Of a DNA stretch of 64,000 nucleotides, positions 48,361 through 58,627 are shown piece after piece. Source of the DNA: Sthenelais limicola (taxonomy: Eukaryota > Annelida > Polychaeta > Phyllodocida > Sigalionidae); the NCBI GenBank assembly GCA_942159475.1, contig OW804094.1, positions 59,454,966 through 59,518,965 on the forward strand, read 5' to 3'. Each line of letters starts with the position of its first letter. Within the stretch, counting starts at the first letter, position 1. Both the position numbers and the translations under genes were made by a program. The notes below the pieces were generated by a model. That model had not been told where the DNA came from, made no database searches, and saw only the letters and a program-made list of their open reading frames with translations.

Positions 48361-49559
48361 AGTTCATTGATGGAGTACACATATGTATATAACTTGCTCT
48401 CCTTTTCATTAATAATACATGGAAAAGGAAGCTTGACCTTTTCATACTATATATTCCTTTCTTACTCCTTATTTACTGGAGCAACCATATATTTTGCATT
48501 TAATGACAATGAGTGCCATGACACTTAATTTGGGATGAATCTTAAATACTCTTTCAAGGAGATTTGTTCCAGTTTATTCTGATCCGATGTATGTAAAAAG
48601 TTTATATTGTTTGGTTCTGAATATGCTTCATCTTGAAATGTTTGTTTTGGGGATAGCAAACCCTCATAGGAATGGTCCCATCATTAATATGTATTAGCAT
48701 GTTGTATGGAAAATGATACATATGGTTACACATGTATATACTACCATATAGCATCAAGTGTGTTCTTATGTACAAACCTGAATTAAGGCTGTATATCATA
48801 TAAATGCGTAGATAGTTCACTTTGTATGAGATCTTCTTCTAAACAGGTGCCTTCACCAATGCCTAATTAATATCTAGCATAGCATTTGCCATAATGTTTG
48901 AGTAATGAATAGGAAAAAAGGGTGAGGCGGTATACTGATTACTTTCAATATTCCCTCTTGTTTATTTTCTTTGTTTTTTAGATAATGCGGTCATATTTAT
49001 TTTTGCTGCCTGAATCATGTATGTTTTCCATATGTATACAGTGTGACCTACCCCTAAGCAATTTCTATACCCCCTTGACTGCTTATCTGTGTGGAAGCTT
49101 TTGTTGTGGAGAACAAATACTCTATCAAGGAGATTTGTTCCAGTTTATTCTGATTCGATGTATGTAAAAAGTTTATGTTGGTTGGTTCTAGCTGCTCTTT
49201 TGAAGGTTGTTCAAAGTGTTTTTTTTGCAGCATGGGCAACCTTTCTAGCTTGGCTCTAGGGCAACATTTCATCTATCTAATAAATGCAGAAACATGTCAT
49301 TGTGAATATCTATTATTTTTTTCTACATTATCCGTTATGTAATGAGCAACAATTCCAAAGATAAAATATTGTTAGAATATATCCACTAAAAATATACTTA
49401 TCCACTCAAAATGCACCAGAATTCACCATTCAAGATCCCAGATCCTCCTTTTAAGGGGGGGGGGGGAGCTTCACAACTTTGGCACTCACAGAGTCCCTAA
49501 CATGTGCCCTTTTCTCAAACCTGAACCCCCCCCTTCATGAAATCCTGGATCCGCCCCTG

Positions 49560-50398
49560 GGCATGACATGGCATTGTGCAAGTTTGGAGGAGATGTGTTT
49601 GTAGGCTAGTCATAGAGAGTTTACAAATTGTTAGAAGTTACTTTAAAACGTTTTTCCACTGCAGATAACTATCCATTACCCCGCTTATTTAACTTTATTT
49701 TTTTTGCCTTTTGGCCAGACACCCTTGTTGTCACAAATTTTGACTTACCTAGTGCATTTTTTCAGTCTTCACGAGGCTAAAAATGCCTCTCACTAGGCCG
49801 AGTTTCACGAAAATGGACTTTACTTTGGGCCCCCCCTAGGAGCCCAACTGTGGGTCCTCTCTACCAAGCCCCCAAATCTGAGATAAACTGGATAGGTATT
49901 GTCGCAGTGATTTTTATTATTTTCTTTTGCTTGCCAAAGATTGTTAGATGTCTTTATAAAGTGTATTTGTGTTTGAAGGCCTGTTGCCTTTGCTGCTGCC
50001 GCCGAAAGGTCACCAGCAAGGCCAACAAAATTTGCCTCCGCCTCCAGCAGGGAGAAAGGTATATTGAAATTTTCCTCTCCTCTACTATTTTTGAGAGAGA
50101 GACCATCTCCGCTGCTGAAGCCCCTAGGATGGCAGGTATTTATGCAGATAGGGGCTGCTATCTCTTCTCCTCAGTAGCTCTCCGATGGAGTGGACCTATC
50201 AGGCTAATCCACCAAGGAGGGCTGCTGGAGATCGATCTGCCTCGACAGAGATCTCTCACCTGCACTAAGTACAGGGTGCTGGCTGCCATGCTGGAGGAAG
50301 GCGAGGTTCGCTGGACTCTGGTGTGGAAGCTTCGTGTGGAAGCCAGTACAAGGGAACCCAATGGAATTGGAGGTGGTGTAGAGTGTGAGGCAGGCTGA
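49560..50398 (+). pseudogene. env: Env tail fragment, env-2
   Basis: The frame is open from about 49781 to the TGA at 50398. It encodes one hydrophobic segment (WIGIVAVIFIIFFCLP), a Cys-rich juxtamembrane patch (KACCLCCCRRK), and a C-terminal domain of about 120 residues starting KICLRLQQGERYIEIF. The layout equals the end of env-1 and env-3. No ectodomain precedes it, so this is a 3' remnant; the GTG at 49850 is not a real start. A GA-rich, polypurine-like stretch follows at 50416-50440. Confidence 0.65.
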
Positions 50399-50648
50399 TC
50401 TTTTCTCTCTCTCCCCTGAGAGAGAGAGGGGGAAGAGAGTGATTCTCACTTTATGTGAGCTTTTTGTATATTTGTAGTATATTTTAGTCTTCTTTAAGGT
50501 TTCATGTACGGATAGCGTTCTGCTGTATTGTTGTATTCTCTTTATATTTTCTAAGCAGAAGCAGGAAACGCTTATGTTTTCCTCTAACAGAGTTATCACA
50601 TTTTTATTATTGTTTTTGGTCATTTAAGGAAGTTTCTGTGAAGGCCGG

Positions 50649-51302
50649 TGTCAGGCCCCGTATTCACTGCGCCTCGTCGGTCTCCCTACGGCCAAGATTT
50701 ATGTTTAGGGCGGAATGTGTAGGTGCATACGCCGGCGCTGTCATTTGAGAAGGCCGGTCGCCGACGCAGGCTCTCGCCTTATGCCATCCCTGCGCGGCCG
50801 GTCAAGTGTTCAAGTTAACGATTTCATAACTCTTATGTTTGACCTTACGTGTATCCTAGCTTGTCATTGTTTTCTCAAATGTCTAGTAAAATGCTTCCAT
50901 ATACCATATTTAGGAAAAAGAATCCGTATGTGATCGCCTTCTTGATTATTCTTTATTTAGTTATTATTCTTGGATATTATGTATAATTTGTTCTTAAGCA
51001 GGTGTGCTTTATGGAGGATCGTCGGGGTAGTGAGGGGGTGATGCTATACAGCCAAGATCATCCTAGCCCCTCCCTCCATGACTCACACCTGCCTGTCATA
51101 TTGCCTTGGGCCTATCATGAATAGAGCCCCTCCCACCTCCAGGAGTAGCACATGAGCTGCTCCTGTGAGGGTTGATGTCTAATAAAATATACAATCAGTT
51201 GGTAACGGAATCTGTACGTGTCTGGTCGTCCTTTCTCCTTATCTCCTATTCAACATTAGATTATAGAAGTATACACGATCTCGACTTTATAATACTGAGA
51301 CA
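50649..51302 (+). repeat. LTR-like segment
   Basis: It begins TGTCAGGCCCC and ends ACTGAGACA, with an AATAAAATAT signal at about 51181. TGGGGGGTGGG, a possible primer-binding site, starts about 3 bases after the end. It lies between the env-2 fragment and the env-3 leader, fitting either the 3' LTR of the first or the 5' LTR of the second. No matching partner was found. Confidence 0.4.
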
Positions 51303-52059
51303 GCCTGGGGGGTGGGTTTTAATGAGGGGAGCTTTTTGCTTAAGTTTGGGTGAAGTGAGAGAGTGGGATCAGTTCAGAGATAGATAGCAAACGGCAGACA
51401 TGGCACAGACAGCACAGGTACAGAGAGGAGGGAGGGGGCCACAGAATCGGTTGGCAACTATAACAGTGAGCCAAATAAGAGCAAATTGGATGCTGACTGG
51501 CTTGCTGAGATTCTCAACTCTGAAAGGAAAAGAGAGATATCCGGAAGCCGAGCCAGAAAGAAGGCTACAGAAGGAGATGCATTTGAATGAATTTTTTTTA
51601 TTTTCTCTTTTTCCGACTACCTATAACTTGGAGGGGTAGCAATGACTAGGAGGGTGGGATAAGCTGCAGGCAGCGAGGAACCCATAGGGCCCGCGCTGGC
51701 TACTGGCCACGGGAGCAGGGGCATTCAGCAAACCTAAGGTAGTATGCTAGCCACGAGGGTGAGACAGAGACGAGGCACAATCAGTTGCGCTCTGACACTG
51801 AACAGGATAGGTTGATCTGGGATAGAAAAAGTTATTGCGAGATTTTCCTTCTTCTCTTCTGTGTGTTACCAAGATGACAAGGACGGGAAACCTTCTAGTC
51901 TGGTAGGTAGTTTTACAGAGAGCGCTCTTAGAGTTGCAGTTACTTCAACCATTACTTGGGAACACTTAATATTGATTATACATGTTAGTGCTTAAGAGAG
52001 ACATCGCCTGATCGCACCATTGTTGTAACGCTTTTACAGTTAAGACTTCTTTGTCCTAG
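51303..52059 (+). other. Leader before env-3
   Basis: A short frame 51400-51639 begins ATGGCACAGACAGCACAGG and could be a truncated gag start, but no homology is recognised. The region ends with a splice-acceptor-like tract (ttctttgtcctag|) at 52059. No pol sequence is present between the LTR-like segment and env-3. Confidence 0.4.
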
Positions 52060-54137
52060 GATGGTCTGGATGACGGTGTGGAAACCTGGAGTCGAAGGAG
52101 GAATGAATCCATTATTAAGACACAATTTTGGGGTGATTTTCGTCCCAAGAGGGCAAATGCTGGCAGGGGTTGAAACATTAAGGATAGGATTCGAAACTAG
52201 TCTGGTTATTCAGCCACCACCAGAATCGGAACTCTCTGGTATGGTTTGGGCCCAAGCTTACCAGGAGATGGGCCAATTGCTATCAGGATTCGAAAGCACG
52301 TTGCTAGGAGGCGCTGAAAGGGAACATAACAGAGTGCTGGGACTCAGGGGTGCCCTTGGAAGAACCAGGAAGATCAATAAAAGATCAATAGGAGATCCTT
52401 TTGGCCGCCTGTTTGGCGACGTGTTCGGTTTAGCGACGAAAGACGAATTACAAGACTTAGAGCGACATGTAATGCACATGGTGTCCAAAGCATCAATTAT
52501 AGATGCAACCAAGGTGGGAGGGGCTTTGGTTAAACTAGCGCACAATTCCAACACAGTATATAAATTCTTGAAAACACACGTTAATGATACGACTAGAGTG
52601 CTTGCCACTATAGAGGATAAGTGGATGGAATATGCGAATAGGTCATCCCAGTTGTCTGATAAATTACACCAAGACGTCCAGGTACAAAGTGACGTACAAA
52701 ACAAGTTGGTAAAATCGCTTATGAAATGCCTAGCTATAGAAAGCTATATAGGGGTTATGTCAAAATTGGGGGACGTCTTGGAGACATTAAGAGAGGGTAA
52801 AGTGCATGCTTCACTTTCAAAGGTCTTTAGAGAAAGCAACTGGAGGGACAGAGTGTTAGCGGCCCTGGGAAATGCGACTGGGGTGGGGATTTTGGATGAC
52901 TACATTAACTGGGAGTCAAGTGCAGGGGTAAGACTAACAAATAACTCGATAGAGGTTTACATACCAATTTTTTTTTCAACTAATACAGAGGTATACCAGT
53001 TGTTCGAGATGGAGGTATTCTTCACACCACTGCATGTACATAACGAAACGAGACAACTGTACAAAGCTAAGATCGGCAACAGAACGCATGTTGGCTCAGG
53101 AGGTGACCTCTGGTGCCCTAATGGAAATTGACACAATAGGCCTAGGCCAATGTATCAAAGAAGGAACCTATATATGTCCTTTTGAGTTGATCGATAGTAG
53201 AGGTCCTACAGAAGACTGCATGATAGCACTTTTTGAAGATCGCACTAACCTAATCATGAAACATTGCATGTTTGATACTTATCCAGATAAGACGGCCCCC
53301 ACGATTATGAGGAATATAATCGACTCAGCCTATTTGCTTATCAATGCGGGACCTGGAGGGGAGATGATGTGTGGTAACGAGACAACTACTGTGGATGTAG
53401 TAGGAGTCTCTGTGTATGAGGTCTCCTGCGATTGTGTATTGTTGGTAGGAGGACATACTTTGCACCCCAAAATTCTAGAATGTAAGCAACTGTCCGATGT
53501 GGAAATTTAAGTAGCACATGGGTTTAATTTGGCATATGCCCTGGTGTTTAAAATCCCAGTAGGATCAACGCTGGAACTCTTCCCCGATGATGAGTGGGAG
53601 GAGGTGCAGCTCGGAACGCCGCCACCACCAGTACAGATCCCCTTCCTGGTACACGTGTGGCCAACGTTCAGCTATGGGTCCCTGTTTGCAGGCATGGCAG
53701 CAGTCTACCTGATATGCAAGGCTTGCAGGTGGGCCTGGGGCAAGTGTGGCTGTGGGTCGGCTGGAGGCCACAACACCAGAGGCCACACCATCCTCAGCCT
53801 CAGGGTCCAGGAGGGCCAGGACAGGTACGCTCTGTTTTTATGTAAGCTGGTGTACCCAGTGGAGGTGCTCAAGAGCACAAGGCCTCCAGTGGTAGCTGGA
53901 ATAACCGCGGTAAACAGCAGATTCTCGCTCAAAACCACGGTATCGATCGCATGGCAGGGTGGCCTCGAAGTAACAAACGCGGGCCTAAACGAGACGGTGG
54001 AGCTCCCCGATGTAATCACCTTCTGGTCCCTGCGGCCAGGAGGAAAGGTGCAGCTAATCAACTCCACCAGCAACAGCAGATTGCTGGTGGTAACTGACTT
54101 AAAAGGAGTCGAGGCTGCCGTGGGCTCAGCCACTTGA
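52060..54137 (+). pseudogene. env: Second errantivirus-like envelope, env-3 (broken)
   Basis: Three frames follow env-1 in order. 52061-53131 has the region before a NKR cleavage-like site, then a GRLFGDVFGLATKDEL segment matching the env-1 post-cleavage region, then a long helical part. 53034-53510 is the Cys-rich ectodomain part. 53529-54137 has a hydrophobic segment (SLFAGMAAVYLICKACRW) and a long tail. A frameshift at about 53034-53131 and a TAA at 53508-53510 (same frame afterwards) break it. No clear signal peptide is seen at the ATG. Confidence 0.8.
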
Positions 54138-54342
54138 AGTAAGTAATGCACCATAGGATCGGGGGAATCGGGAGTACCTATGGAGGAGAGTAACAGGAGG
54201 GGACCGACTTTCTCGCATTATCCTACAACCACAAACAAAAATTTTAACTACCCTACAATTAACCGGTGTGTGTGGTGTGGTTTGACTATGCGAATTTTAC
54301 TAATTGTTTTTTATTATTCTCTCCTCTGAAGTAAAGAGGTAG

Positions 54343-54900
54343 TGTGGTGATAGTATTTCATAAACTAGGATCGGGCAAGGTGATCGATAACAACACCTAC
54401 CGGAGCAAAATTTAGAACCATAGAAACTACCCAACGAGGTGGATTAATGTGTGTACTGCATACATAGTGTGTGAACTGTATTTAAGCAATTTTGCAATGA
54501 TCGTACAAAGGGTTTCTTTAGAAATACTTAGCCCTATAAGGGAAATGCTGTTCTTGTTTGTTGCTTCTTCTTTGCGATTATGATGTGTTATTCTTGTTCA
54601 TAACAATGTTCTTTAGGCGACTACGTCGCTAGACCTCCGCCTCAACCTAGGCAGGGAGGAATGGACCCTGGGTGACAAGAATTGGAGAAAATGCAGGGCT
54701 CGAGCGCAGATATGGGAAGCCAGAGATCAATAGGCCAGGAATGGTGAAGCATGTAAACTCTCCGGTGAGACACGCGGGCAAGGGAGGGAACACTAAAGGT
54801 TTAGTGTTTACGGAGCGTATCTACCCAAAGAAGAGAGATTTTTTTTAATTAAATACGAAAGACGCCCTAAGACTATAAAATAACCAGACAGAGACAAAAA
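54343..54900 (+). repeat. LTR-like start after env-3
   Basis: A purine-rich AGTAAAGAGGTAG precedes TGTGGTGATAGTATTTC. The same arrangement (AGTAAAAGGGTAG then TGTGGTGACTGTATTCC) occurs at 57001-57030. This looks like a polypurine tract plus LTR start. The 3' limit is unknown. Confidence 0.4.
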
Positions 54901-55376
54901 GCTGCAGCACACAGACTTAAGGTGGGAGATAACTATTACACAAAGTTACAGACAGACTAGAAATGCAGATTCCAGACTGGGTAAGACGGTTGAACGAAAT
55001 AAATCTAATAGACGAGGCACCAGTAAACCTGGGCGAGATAGAGTCAGAAGAGGAAGACAGTGAGGAAGAGTATGATTGGGAGTCAGATTCAGGGGAGGAA
55101 GATTGGTGGTACATAGCGACACCAATTCCCCAGCTCCAGGTCGAAGAAGACTGGGAATTGGAGCTGGGTACAAATTTAGAACCCATGACCATAGACGGAA
55201 CGGAAGCGGAGACTAAAGGGGTTGTTCAACATGAAGCAGCAGCATTTTTGGTTGATTTAGAAGAACCAACGGTAAGAGAAAATGCTAGGGGAGAGGGTAG
55301 TATAGTTTATTTCGAATGCAAGGAATTCTATTTACATGAGGACAGGTACCAATAGTTAAGATGCAAATTTAATAAA
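54874..55376 (+). CDS. Small acidic protein ORF with own TATA and poly(A) signal
   Basis: An ATG at 54963 opens 130 codons to the TAG at 55353. TATAAAA lies at 54874 and AATAAA at 55371; an A-rich tract follows at about 55430-55467. The product is strongly acidic (NLGEIESEEEDSEEEYDWES) with several Trp and no signal or membrane segment. It may be an accessory or gag-like piece of the env-3 element, or a processed transcript ending in poly(A). No family is recognised. Confidence 0.5.
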
Positions 55377-55429
55377 ATTCTACTAAAATAAACAGAACAG
55401 AAACAACCTTTTCTACTACCACTACTATA

Positions 55430-55467
55430 ACAAAAAAAAAACAAAAAAAAAACAAAAAAAAAAAAAT
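55430..55467 (+). repeat. A-rich tract
   Basis: Runs of 9-13 A separated by single C, about 60 bp after an AATAAA. It is either simple repeat or the tail of a retroposed transcript. Confidence 0.7.
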
Positions 55468-55709
55468 CCTGGGGATGCTAAAGCGAGTTCAGGCGACAGA
55501 TTCGGTAATTGACCTTATCAAGGGTGCTTCATGGAATAACATGGGAGTTTAATATGACGACAATTTCGACTGTATGACATGAGGAAGTGAGATATGTGAG
55601 GGAATGAATGAAGCTGAGTTGCTCGTCCCAATTGGAATATCAATTACTGGGGATAATGGGACGAGGATGAAAGGCAAATAGTAAAGACAAATTAGAATAT
55701 TAGGAACAA

Positions 55710-56455
55710 TGTAACACCGGCGCCAGCCCCCAGGACCCCAGGGGGATGAGGCACCAACGCTGGGTCGAGCGCCCGGTGGTTAAAACCAGGGAGACCCGAC
55801 AAACGTGGCTGCGAACCGGCCTCCCAGGAGCTGCGCTTGAGAAAATATCCATCAGTCACCAGGGGACCAGAACTCCTGATAAAAACACTTTGACAACAAT
55901 CTCAAAGGGAGTGTGCATGAAAAACTCGATTTGAGTAATATTTTAGATAGTGTGTGACCTACGGGTATGATTCTCGTTTAAACAGGTAGAAATAATTAAG
56001 ACTATTTTCTTAGTATATTAGGTATGAGGTATTTCAGGGCTTGACGGAAATTTTGGGGAAAGGAAGAGGGAGGAAGCATGACGGGGAGAACCAACATATT
56101 TACACATTTGGCGTTAATCACTCATGTCTGTGTATTCATATTTCCAGAGGGAGGAGGATACGAGGGAATACCTTAATAGACCCGGACCTCCTTTAGGCCC
56201 GAGCCTGCCGACATAGTCTTTTGTAGGGATTTGTGTGTTATAGGTCGGAGTCAGGGGAATAACCCAGTAGTGCGTTAAAATTTGTATTTCTCATACTCTC
56301 ATGTGTATCTAGCTAGTAGTTTAGTAGTTTTCCGGGAACTATATTATAAAAACCGTTCGTCTCCTGTATTTATTAAAGTCGTTCGACAAATAAGATGGCT
56401 CGAGCGTCGTATATATTCTTTTGTGTGATTGCCAATTCTAGATATTACTACTGCA
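55710..56455 (+). repeat. LTR-like segment with TATA and poly(A)-like signals
   Basis: It begins TGTAACACCGG, has TATTATAAAAACC at about 56344 and ATTAAAG at about 56374, and is followed by T-rich DNA. It resembles U3-R-U5 order, but no partner was found and the right end is a guess. It may belong to another family than env-1 and env-3. Confidence 0.3.
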
Positions 56456-57065
56456 TAACTTATTCCCTACCCTGTGTGGTGAGTTTTTTCTTCTCTCTTT
56501 TTTTTTCCTCTCTGACCCTGTGGTGGGTCCTAAGGCTTTTTTTTCTTCTCTCTGACCCCCATCGTCGGGGAGGGAGGGAGATTTTCGGTCCCCATACACT
56601 CCGCATGGCGGTGTGTCTCTGCCGCCCCCTACAAGGGAGCCTCCTTAAGAAACAAGATTTTTTTTCTCTACTGGAGATCATTTCTTTTGTGTTATTACTG
56701 TTGTTTAAAAACCTTATAATATATCACCGTCCATCATTATGTATATGTGTGTGCGCGCGTAAGCGATTGGATTTGTTAAATTGAAGATTAAAAAAAAAAT
56801 GACTGTGTGCATCGCTGGATTGAGATTTGTGAAGGCTGAACGACCAAGACCATGTTCATCGCTGGATTCAAAATGTCGGGGTTCTATTTATTTGACCTTT
56901 TTGGGAAATTTTTATTACTTATAGTTTTATCTCTCCAAGGGATTTGTTTGTAGACTCTCTTCTAAATTGATTTGATGTTTCTTTTTAAGCTCTCTCATCA
57001 AGTAAAAGGGTAGTGTGGTGACTGTATTCCACACCAGAGGGTAGCAGGGGACGGTAGTAGTATAT

Positions 57066-57227
57066 AAAATCGCTAACTAAGCACAGGGCAAGGGAGGGGG
57101 CAGGGTAAGACTAATATTAAGGGTAGAAGGCATGGGAGAGCCCACTAAATCGCTGACTAAGCATACTATAAGGGAGGGGGTAGGGAGGGACCAACACTAA
57201 GGGTAGAAGGGTAGGGAGAGTCCACAA
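57066..57227. repeat. 81-bp tandem duplication, purine-rich
   Basis: Two diverged units start AAATCGCTRACTAAGCA at 57066 and 57147. Each has AAGGGAGGGGG-type tracts and ends near GGGAGAG. The purine content resembles repeated polypurine tracts in front of an LTR-like ACAGGCCCCGACATTC at 57228. Confidence 0.75.
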
Positions 57228-57299
57228 CAGGCCCCGACATTCATATATACGCCGATTCCGTGTACATGCGCACGACGGGCTCACGGCGCCAGATCCGAG

Positions 57300-58216
57300 G
57301 TTGTGGGTAGCATAGAACTAGGTCACACTGCTCCCCATTGAATATACACTGGAGAACAGAAAAGGCCGTACTAAAACTGCTTCAATTAGGTATAATACTC
57401 ATGAGGAAAAAAACGTCTCTTCAAATAAACCTTACATACATATGCGTTTTAAAACTTTCCATTGAACATGTATGTGTAACATGAATGGAATTGGAGTTTT
57501 AGACGCTTTGATGTTTTGTTATTGTTTTGTACTGAATCTCTATTCTGGCTTGATTTCTGTGGCCAGGAAGAAAACGGCTTCTTACAAACATAATTTATTT
57601 TCTAATATAGTTTAAATTCCATATCTGCAAGTGAGAATGATTGAGCTAAATGCATGCAAAATATTTTCTTTGAAAAGTTATGGTTATATTAGTTATTGCG
57701 TTTTGTATCAACTGGCAAAGCTTGGCAAAGGCCAAATCGGGACTGTAGGCCTACTGCTACTTAGTAGTGGGCTACTGGAGTGCGCGTGAGTTAGCAGAGC
57801 AGTCAGTGCAGAGATGCAGGGTTACTCCAGTACACACAGTCATCAGTACCAACGGACACACACACAACATACACCAAACAACAAAACGCTCACAGAGGAT
57901 ACTTGGAGACCTCAAAGGATCCCATTCTGAGTAAGTATTCATTTCTAAAGCCATTTATCAAAGTGTTAACTACTTTTGCTATTTGTTTCACTAAGGGTTT
58001 CGAGTCATTGTTTTTTATTTAGTTACTGGCGATGGATTGGAAGGAAGGATGGGACCGGGAATGGGAAGCTGGCGACGCATGTATTTGGAAGGAGTGGTCA
58101 TTGTTGGGAGGCGGGGTGTGTGGGTTTTATCATCAGTCAACCCCTGTATTGGTTGCTTGAAGTATTTGTCCATTATTAATTACAATTTGTGCCTTCTAGT
58201 TTCCATGTGATATTAT
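57300..58216. other. Spacer before the MITE and ISL2EU element
   Basis: No ORF is seen. A strong donor-like CTGA|GTAAGT at about 57929 could end a 5' untranslated exon of the nuclease gene, whose coding exon starts after an acceptor at about 58899. Confidence 0.35.
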
Positions 58217-58570
58217 ATATGTGATGTGTTTCAGGAAAATGAGTCATAAGTCGCAAAAAATAGATTTTGAGATACCATTATATTTGAAAAGATGAGATCA
58301 AACCGATTCTAATGATAGTAAACAGTATGATAATCTAAAATTTATTTCTAGATTTTAAGTTTGATATTTTCGTTTTTGAAAAAGTTTCCAATATTTCTGG
58401 GGGTCAATAAACAATAAAGTAACTAAATGTAGTCCATATGAGGACCTTTAAAACGAAGGGATATATTACATAGATTGTCCTGACATTTGACATATGGATT
58501 GATACAGCCATACTTTGAAAAATATGAATTTTGCGACTTATGACTCATTTTCCTGAAACACATCACATAT
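58217..58570. mobile_element. 354-bp MITE with 42-bp inverted repeats
   Basis: Near-perfect inverted repeats, containing GTGTTTCAGGAAAATGAGTC and ATAAGTCGCAAAA, occupy 58217-58258 and 58529-58570. There is no coding capacity. A related end (CGACTTATGACTCATTTTCC) also occurs at about 45104-45123 inside the hAT intron. Superfamily not assigned; TA flanks are possible. Confidence 0.85.
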
Positions 58571-58610
58571 GTAAAAAAAATTTAAAGTGGTTACATTTAA
58601 ATTTTATTGA

Positions 58611-58627
58611 CTCCCCCCCCCCCCCCC
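58611..58627. repeat. Poly-C tract
   Basis: A run of about 16 C interrupts AT-rich DNA upstream of the nuclease gene. Confidence 0.9.

Larger units (their letters stand above)
42775..49559 (+). mobile_element. hAT DNA transposon (ZMYM1-type), 6.8 kb
   Basis: Terminal inverted repeats CAGGGGCGGATCCAGG (42775-42790) and CCTGGATCCGCCCCTG (49544-49559) bound the element. GGGCAT occurs at both flanks; an exact 8-bp duplication is not clear (CAGGGCAT versus GGCATGAC or CTGGGCAT). Just inside the left end are five or six spaced units of AAAGTGCCCTTTTT, likely subterminal binding sites. One two-exon transposase gene lies inside, plus an LTR-like insertion upstream of it. The element separates env-1 from the env-2 fragment. 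Confidence 0.93.

Noticed and set aside
51400..51639. 79-codon frame as a gag gene
   Set aside because: Position fits a gag start but the product shows no capsid or zinc-knuckle feature and degenerates; kept only as a remark.
56395..56784. 129-codon frame after an LTR-like segment
   Set aside because: Low-complexity Phe/Leu-rich translation of T-rich DNA with no recognisable protein; probably LTR/leader sequence.
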